A DNA stretch of 8,141 nt from Bryobacterales bacterium (GTDB taxonomy: Bacteria; Acidobacteriota; Terriglobia; Bryobacterales; Bryobacteraceae): positions 11,417 to 19,557 of the forward strand of contig PLMF01000262.1 of the NCBI GenBank assembly GCA_003142355.1. Reading direction: 5' to 3'. Below are positions 4,716-8,141 of the stretch, piece after piece. The notes below the pieces were generated by a model, which ran no database searches, was not told the DNA's origin, and worked only from the letters and a program-made list of their open reading frames with translations. The position numbers were made by a program, and so were the translations under genes. Numbering within the stretch: position 1 is the stretch's first letter; every line of letters starts with the position of its first letter.

Positions 4716-4740
4716 AGGCCCCGGTTTCCGGGGCCTTTTT
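4716..4740 (+). terminator. Strong rho-independent terminator
   Basis: AGGCCCCGG (4716-4724) pairs perfectly with CCGGGGCCT (4728-4736) around a TTT loop, followed by a T-run (4736-4740). It ends the rightward transcript of the Lys-rich mini-ORF. On the opposite strand no T-run follows, so it is probably not a good terminator for the convergent methyltransferase gene, whose stop codon lies at 4740-4742. Confidence 0.9.
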
Positions 4741-5747
4741 CATTGTTTCAGGCTTTTCCCTCCCGGTTCTCCCGCGTGCCGCTGCAACAACACCCGGTAC
4801 GTCTCCCCCATCCCGAACAGCAGCGTCTTGAGCTGCATGCGCCGCCGCAACTCCCCCGCGGCGTCGGACTTCAACGCGGCGGCGAACTCGTCGGCCTCGC
4901 CGGCGGTGAGGAGCGTCCGCGCCAGCGTCTCGAAGCGCTCCCTTCGCAGACCGCACGCGGCGCCGCATTCTTCGAGCGCCGTGAAGTTGACGTGCGCCGT
5001 GATGTCCCGGGCGCCGGGATCCTCGAGCACATCCTCCCGCGCCATGTGCCTCCGGTATCCCATCAGCGTTCCCGCCGGGAACCGCACGGACTCCGCGCGC
5101 GTGTAGCCGTAGTCCACCGTCAGCGCGTAACCGGATTCGAGCGCGCGGCCGATCCGCTCCATCCAGCCCAGCGCCTCGAGATTGGCTTCGTACCAGCGGC
5201 CTTCTTCGGGCGGTGCGAACCAGCGGCGCAGGTATTGCTCCACTTCATCGCGGACCACACCGCCGGTCTGCCATCGGAACCGCCCGTCCTCGAACGCCAC
5301 GCGCTGCTCGCGGAACCCGCCGTCCCGATACACCGCCACCTCCACCGGCAGTGCATCGAAGAACTCGTTCGAGAACACCACGCCGCGAAACTTCTCCGGC
5401 AGAAGGCCGGAATCGAGATCCACCGGGATGTACGCCCACTCCGAGAACGCCTCCGCCATTTCCCGGCGCCCCGCACCCAGCTCCACCACCGTGAACTCCC
5501 GCGGTTCGCCCATTTCCCGATAGAGCTGCCGGATGCGAGCCGCCATCAGAATGCCGAAGACCGGCTGGATCTGCTCCGCCGTGAAGAAGTCGCCGTGCTT
5601 GCCGAAGAGATCGCTGGGTGCCCTCTGGGCACGGCGATAGTAGCCGTGCTCGGGGTGGTAGAGCGCCACCTCCATGAAGCGCCGGAAGGTCACCGGCCCA
5701 TCGCGCCCGATCTCCCCGGCCAGCAACTCGCCCGCTTGTGTCGTCAC
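4740..5747 (-). CDS. MidA/NDUFAF7-like SAM-dependent methyltransferase (COG1565 type)
   Basis: This 335-residue protein fits the class I SAM-dependent methyltransferase family of MidA/NDUFAF7. The mitochondrial member methylates an arginine of the complex I subunit NDUFS2; the bacterial substrate is unsettled. Motifs in order: GPVTFRRFMEVALYHPEHGY (17-36), GKHGDFFTAEQIQPVFG (49-65), motif I VVELGAGRREMAEAF (87-101), VFSNEFFDALPVEV (124-137), the strand LTVDYGY (209-215), GTLMGYRRH (226-234) and DITAHVNFTAL (248-258). This order and spacing are typical, though 335 aa is slightly short for the family. The GTG start at 5747-5745 keeps the conserved N-terminus; the first internal ATG (residue 25) would cut into it. 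No clear Shine-Dalgarno is seen. It diverges from the 5775 gene with only 27 bp between starts. Its 3' end touches the terminator of the mini-ORF unit. Confidence 0.9.
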   Translation of the reverse strand: MTTQAGELLAGEIGRDGPVTFRRFMEVALYHPEHGYYRRAQRAPSDLFGKHGDFFTAEQIQPVFGILMAARIRQLYREMGEPREFTVVELGAGRREMAEAFSEWAYIPVDLDSGLLPEKFRGVVFSNEFFDALPVEVAVYRDGGFREQRVAFEDGRFRWQTGGVVRDEVEQYLRRWFAPPEEGRWYEANLEALGWMERIGRALESGYALTVDYGYTRAESVRFPAGTLMGYRRHMAREDVLEDPGARDITAHVNFTALEECGAACGLRRERFETLARTLLTAGEADEFAAALKSDAAGELRRRMQLKTLLFGMGETYRVLLQRHAGEPGGKSLKQ

Positions 5748-5774
5748 GGACTTATGCTAGCGTGAAATCAAACC

Positions 5775-6368
5775 ATGGCGCTGCCCCAGACGGTCCGGGT
5801 GAAACTCAGCTCCGAAGTGGCCGAGGCCCTCTCCATCACACCCGTCGTGCTCCAGGAGCTTCCCGTGCGCGACCTGGTCGAGCACCTGCTCGGCATCGCC
5901 GGAAAGGATGAGTCGCGCATCCGCGAGATCCTGCTGCGCGGCACCCTCATTATCGGCGCTTCGCGGTTCCGCTGGGCGGGCTGGGATGCCGATGTGGCGA
6001 GCCTCCGCGAACTGCTGGCAACTTTTCCCGACGCCGATCCCGCCCGGCCCTTTGCCACGGAGAGCTGCATCCGCGCCATCCTGCGCGGAGGCCGCCACCC
6101 CATCGAGATCCCGCGCGAGGCCGCTGCGCGCAAATCTCTGTTTCAGCGGAAAACCCTCTGGGACCTGCTGATGGAAGTAGTCGCCGCCTCCGGCCCGGCC
6201 TATTCCGGCTACTCCTACCGCGACTGCGCCGACCGCTACCTCCGCCCGTTCACCCCCGCCGAAACCGAACGCGTCCGCGCCGCCGCCTCCGCCGCGCGCT
6301 ACAGCGCGCTCCGCGACCAGATCCGGAGCGCGGGGTTCGTGCAAGCGGAGTTGTACGTGACGCGGTGA
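5775..6368 (+). CDS. Conserved-looking 197-aa protein of unknown function
   Basis: The reading frame from ATG 5775 has strong coding character: GC-rich third positions and a balanced, soluble amino-acid mix. It begins MALPQTVRVKLSSEVAEALS, followed by ITPVVLQELPVRDLVEHLLG. A distinctive middle reads LLRGTLIIGASRFRWAGWDA (53-72), then TFPDADPARPF (83-93) and IEIPREAAARKSLFQRKTLW (110-129), with an Arg-rich helical C-terminus. There is no signal peptide, membrane helix or recognisable catalytic motif. I do not recognise a named domain; similar proteins seem to occur in Acidobacteriota, from memory only. It diverges from the MidA-like gene with 27 bp between starts and converges on dnaB with a 4-bp gap between stops. 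No good Shine-Dalgarno precedes the ATG, so it may be leaderless or start elsewhere nearby. The basic and Trp/Arg-rich segments would suit nucleic-acid binding, but that is speculation. Confidence 0.8.
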   Translation: MALPQTVRVKLSSEVAEALSITPVVLQELPVRDLVEHLLGIAGKDESRIREILLRGTLIIGASRFRWAGWDADVASLRELLATFPDADPARPFATESCIRAILRGGRHPIEIPREAAARKSLFQRKTLWDLLMEVVAASGPAYSGYSYRDCADRYLRPFTPAETERVRAAASAARYSALRDQIRSAGFVQAELYVTR

Positions 6369-6372
6369 TCCG

Positions 6373-7737
6373 CTACTCCTCCGCCACCTCTCCCGTGTCC
6401 TCCGCCCGGTTCTCGAACTTCGTCTGCGCGTGCAGAAAGACCAGGTTGACCGTTCCCACCGGCCCGTTGCGCTGCTTGCCGATGATCAGCTCGGCCAAGC
6501 CCCGCAGGTTCTCGTTCTTCGGTTGGTAAACCTCTTCGCGGAAGACGAAGGCCACCACGTCCGCGTCTTGCTCGATCGAGCCCGACTCGCGCAGGTCGCT
6601 CAATTGCGGCCGGTGATCGCCCTGGCGGTTCTCCACCGCGCGGCTCAACTGCGAAAGCACCATCACCGGAGCATTCAGCTCCTTGGCCAGCATCTTCATG
6701 CCTCGGGACAGTGCGCTGACCTCCTGGTTGCGGTTCTCGAAGCGCGCGCCCGCGGTCATCAACTGGAGGTAGTCCACGATCACCAGCCCCAGGTGATGCC
6801 GCTCGGTCTGCAAGCGCCGCAGCTTGGCGTGCATGTCCATCAGGTGCGCGCCGGGGGTGTCGTCGATGTAGAGCGGCGCTTGCACCAGCTCGTGCAGCGC
6901 GTGGTTGAGCTTGCGCCGTTCCTCCTGGGAGAGGTACCCCGCGCGAAACTTCTGGCTGTCCACGCGCGCCGCTGAGCAAAGCATGCGCGTCAACAGCGAC
7001 TCCTTCGACATCTCGAGCGAAAAAATCGCCACCGTCTGCTTGTTCTTGAGCGCCACGTGCTGCGCGACGTTGAGCGCCAGGGCCGTCTTGCCCATGGAAG
7101 GCCGGCCCGCCACGATGACCAGGTCTCCGCCATGCAGCCCGCCCGTCAATTCATCGAACTTCGCGAACCCGGTGCCGATCCCCTTGATCCGCTTGCTGGG
7201 GTCCAGGAAGGCGTTGAGGCCGCCTTCGTAATCCTCTAGGATCTGCCCGGCGTTCAGCAGCCCGGACTTCATCCGCGCCTCGCCCAGCTTGAGCAGCGTC
7301 TCCTCGGCGCCGGCCAGGATCTCGTCCGGCTGCTCCTCGCCCGCGAGCGCCCGGTTCATCATGTGCTGCGAAGCGAAGATGATGCGCCGCAGCACGGCCT
7401 TGTCCTTGACGATCTTCAGGTACGCATCGATGTTGGGAAGCGTGGGCAGCCCATCGTCCAGCGAAACCAGGTAGCTCAGCCCGTCGCAGGCTTCCAGCTC
7501 ACTGAACTTCATGAGCTCGTTGGCCACGGTGATGCGGTCGATTTTTTCGCCGCGCTCCTGCAGCTCGCCCATGCGCTTGAAAATGCGCCGGTGCTTCTCC
7601 AGGCTGAAGTCGTCCGCCTCCAGCGTGCCGGCGGCCTGGACGTACAGAACGTCGTCGAGCAGGATTGAGCCGAGCACGAATCGCTCGGCGTCTACATTGG
7701 TGGGAAGACCCTTTTCAATCGCACTGATCGCTGGCAT
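6373..7737 (-). CDS. dnaB: Replicative DNA helicase DnaB
   Basis: DnaB is the hexameric ATP-driven 5'-3' helicase that unwinds DNA at the replication fork and recruits primase. The 454-residue length is normal. The N-terminal DnaB domain (about 13-115) begins LPTNVDAERFVLGSILLDD. After a linker comes the RecA-like domain (about 185-445) with Walker A GRPSMGKT (211-218), SLEMS with the likely catalytic E242, Walker B LVIVDYLQLM (318-327), the LSQLSR sensor (361-366), DLRESGSIEQDADVV (381-395) and the arginine-finger segment KQRNGPVG (421-428). No intein interrupts these motifs. The ATG at 7737-7735 gives the usual short N-terminal extension; only a weak AAGG lies upstream. It converges with the unknown 5775 gene and diverges from the YetF-like gene. 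No loader or replication-initiation gene is nearby. Confidence 0.97.
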   Translation of the reverse strand: MPAISAIEKGLPTNVDAERFVLGSILLDDVLYVQAAGTLEADDFSLEKHRRIFKRMGELQERGEKIDRITVANELMKFSELEACDGLSYLVSLDDGLPTLPNIDAYLKIVKDKAVLRRIIFASQHMMNRALAGEEQPDEILAGAEETLLKLGEARMKSGLLNAGQILEDYEGGLNAFLDPSKRIKGIGTGFAKFDELTGGLHGGDLVIVAGRPSMGKTALALNVAQHVALKNKQTVAIFSLEMSKESLLTRMLCSAARVDSQKFRAGYLSQEERRKLNHALHELVQAPLYIDDTPGAHLMDMHAKLRRLQTERHHLGLVIVDYLQLMTAGARFENRNQEVSALSRGMKMLAKELNAPVMVLSQLSRAVENRQGDHRPQLSDLRESGSIEQDADVVAFVFREEVYQPKNENLRGLAELIIGKQRNGPVGTVNLVFLHAQTKFENRAEDTGEVAEE

Positions 7738-7749
7738 GGCGTGAACCTT

Positions 7750-7779
7750 AGCCTAAACTCCGAGGCGCTTGCCGGTCAA
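7750..7779 (-). promoter_or_regulatory. Candidate dnaB promoter
   Basis: On the minus strand TTGACC (7779-7774, five of six) and TAGGCT (7755-7750, three of six) are 18 bp apart. Transcription would start near 7743, leaving only about 6 nt before the dnaB ATG, which would make the message essentially leaderless; this fits the lack of a clear Shine-Dalgarno. The -10 match is weak. Confidence 0.3.
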
Positions 7780-7867
7780 CACCTAGAACGCTCCAGGCCG
7801 CATATGTCTGTGCACGCTCCAACCGCTTTGGAATCACTCGATGCGCACCGATTTCCGCAGGCATGCA

Positions 7868-7904
7868 CAAAACATCCACAGCCTTTCGACAGGCCAAAAC
7901 ATCC
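7868..7904. repeat. Direct repeat CAAAACATCC in the dnaB/yetF divergent region
   Basis: CAAAACATCC occurs at 7868-7877 and 7895-7904, 27 bp apart. The first copy runs into ACATCCACA (7871-7879 region), seven of nine matches to the DnaA-box consensus TTATCCACA. The repeats lie between the starts of dnaB and the YetF-like gene. They may be protein-binding sites for either promoter; nothing more can be shown. Confidence 0.35.
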
Positions 7905-7919
7905 CCTACCCTATATGTT

Positions 7920-7962
7920 TTATCAAATCCGTGGAAATCCTGCATAATCGGCATTGAGGAGG
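7920..7962 (+). promoter_or_regulatory. Candidate promoter and ribosome-binding site of the YetF-like gene
   Basis: TTATCA (7920-7925, four of six) and CATAAT (7943-7948, five of six) are 17 bp apart. GAGGAGG (7956-7962) is a strong Shine-Dalgarno 9 nt before the ATG at 7972. It also shows that the nearer ATG at 7965, in another frame, is not the start. The implied transcription start is almost at the ribosome-binding site, so the leader would be very short. Confidence 0.5.
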
Positions 7963-7971
7963 AAATGACAA

Positions 7972-8141
7972 ATGCCCGATTGGGCCATTTCGAGCGGCAT
8001 GTGGAACGCCATCTTCGGCCTGGGAGCGCCCCTGGCGGAGAAGATTCTGCGTCCGGCGATCGTGTATATCTTCTTGGTCGTATTCCTGAGGGTTTTCGGC
8101 AAACGCGAACTGGCGCAGCTCAACCCGTTCGACCTGGTGGT
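7972..8141 (+). CDS. YetF/DUF421-family membrane protein, N-terminal fragment cut by window edge
   Basis: The frame opens at ATG 7972 and runs open to the end of the window, 56 complete codons. It begins MPDWAISSGMWNAIFGLGAP, then LAEKILRPAIVYIFLVVFLR, followed by VFGKRELAQLNPFDLVV. A hydrophobic helix followed by R-x-F-G-K-R-E-L-A-Q-L-N-P-F-D-L-V is the signature of DUF421 proteins such as Bacillus YetF and E. coli YcaP. These have an N-terminal membrane part and a cytoplasmic C-terminal domain; Bacillus paralogues are involved with spores, and the role elsewhere is unknown. The C-terminal domain is outside the window, so completeness cannot be judged. A strong GAGGAGG 9 nt upstream supports the start. 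Confidence 0.9.
   Translation, partial: MPDWAISSGMWNAIFGLGAPLAEKILRPAIVYIFLVVFLRVFGKRELAQLNPFDLV

Noticed and set aside
4607..4740. Lysine attenuator controlling a biosynthetic gene
   Set aside because: The Lys-rich frame and terminator look attenuator-like, but the next gene is on the opposite strand, so there is nothing downstream to attenuate.
4743..5765. 340-codon rightward frame opposite the MidA-like gene
   Set aside because: Arg/His/Pro-rich antisense shadow; the reverse strand carries all the methyltransferase motifs.
7748..7954. 68-codon reverse-strand frame between dnaB and the YetF-like gene
   Set aside because: No ribosome-binding site, no GC-rich third-position pattern, and it overlaps the promoter region; treated as chance.
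1..8141. tRNA genes, CRISPR arrays, insertion sequences, attachment sites, phage or defence genes
   Set aside because: I found no T-loop/acceptor pattern, regularly spaced repeats, transposase motifs or recognisable defence domains on either strand.

Overview
The window reads as high-GC (roughly 60-65 %), densely packed bacterial chromosome. Its gene styles are familiar from Acidobacteriota, especially the Solibacter/Bryobacter group: the small multi-pass membrane protein at 4004-4405, the unnamed 197-aa protein beside dnaB, and an NRAMP transporter followed by a one-helix mini-protein. This placement is by recognition only; no rRNA or tRNA is present to confirm it. I see no phage genes, insertion sequence, CRISPR array or tRNA.

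Layout. 1-442 (-) is a TetR-family repressor cut by the left edge; its start codon lies inside a palindromic, probably autoregulatory, operator. 443-1128 holds no convincing gene. It has a promoter-like pair near 540-568, a long imperfect hairpin at 950-1012 and a possible Shine-Dalgarno-masking pairing just ahead of the next gene. 1129-2463 (+) is an NRAMP-type divalent-metal transporter with non-canonical metal-site motifs, followed 15 nt later by a 67-aa single-helix protein (2479-2682), forming a two-gene operon. A fumarylacetoacetate-hydrolase-family enzyme (2687-3445, -) converges on it with a 4-bp gap. 3601-3952 is a wrecked short-chain dehydrogenase: both ends are recognisable, but the catalytic middle is deleted and the frames differ. 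4004-4405 (+) is a small hydrophobic membrane protein.

4520-4740 is a compact transcription unit: a good sigma-70-type promoter, a leader hairpin, a 20-codon reading frame that is half lysine, and a strong intrinsic terminator. It is the most unusual item in the window. The right half is housekeeping: a MidA/NDUFAF7-like SAM-dependent methyltransferase (4740-5747, -), a divergent conserved-looking protein of unknown role (5775-6368, +), the replicative helicase dnaB (6373-7737, -) and the N-terminus of a YetF/DUF421 membrane protein (7972 onward, +), cut by the right edge.

The genes do not form one pathway. The two places where something undescribed could sit are the long structured leader of the NRAMP operon, which could be a metal-responsive RNA element, and the Lys-rich mini-ORF transcript. 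I found no clear defence or mobile system.
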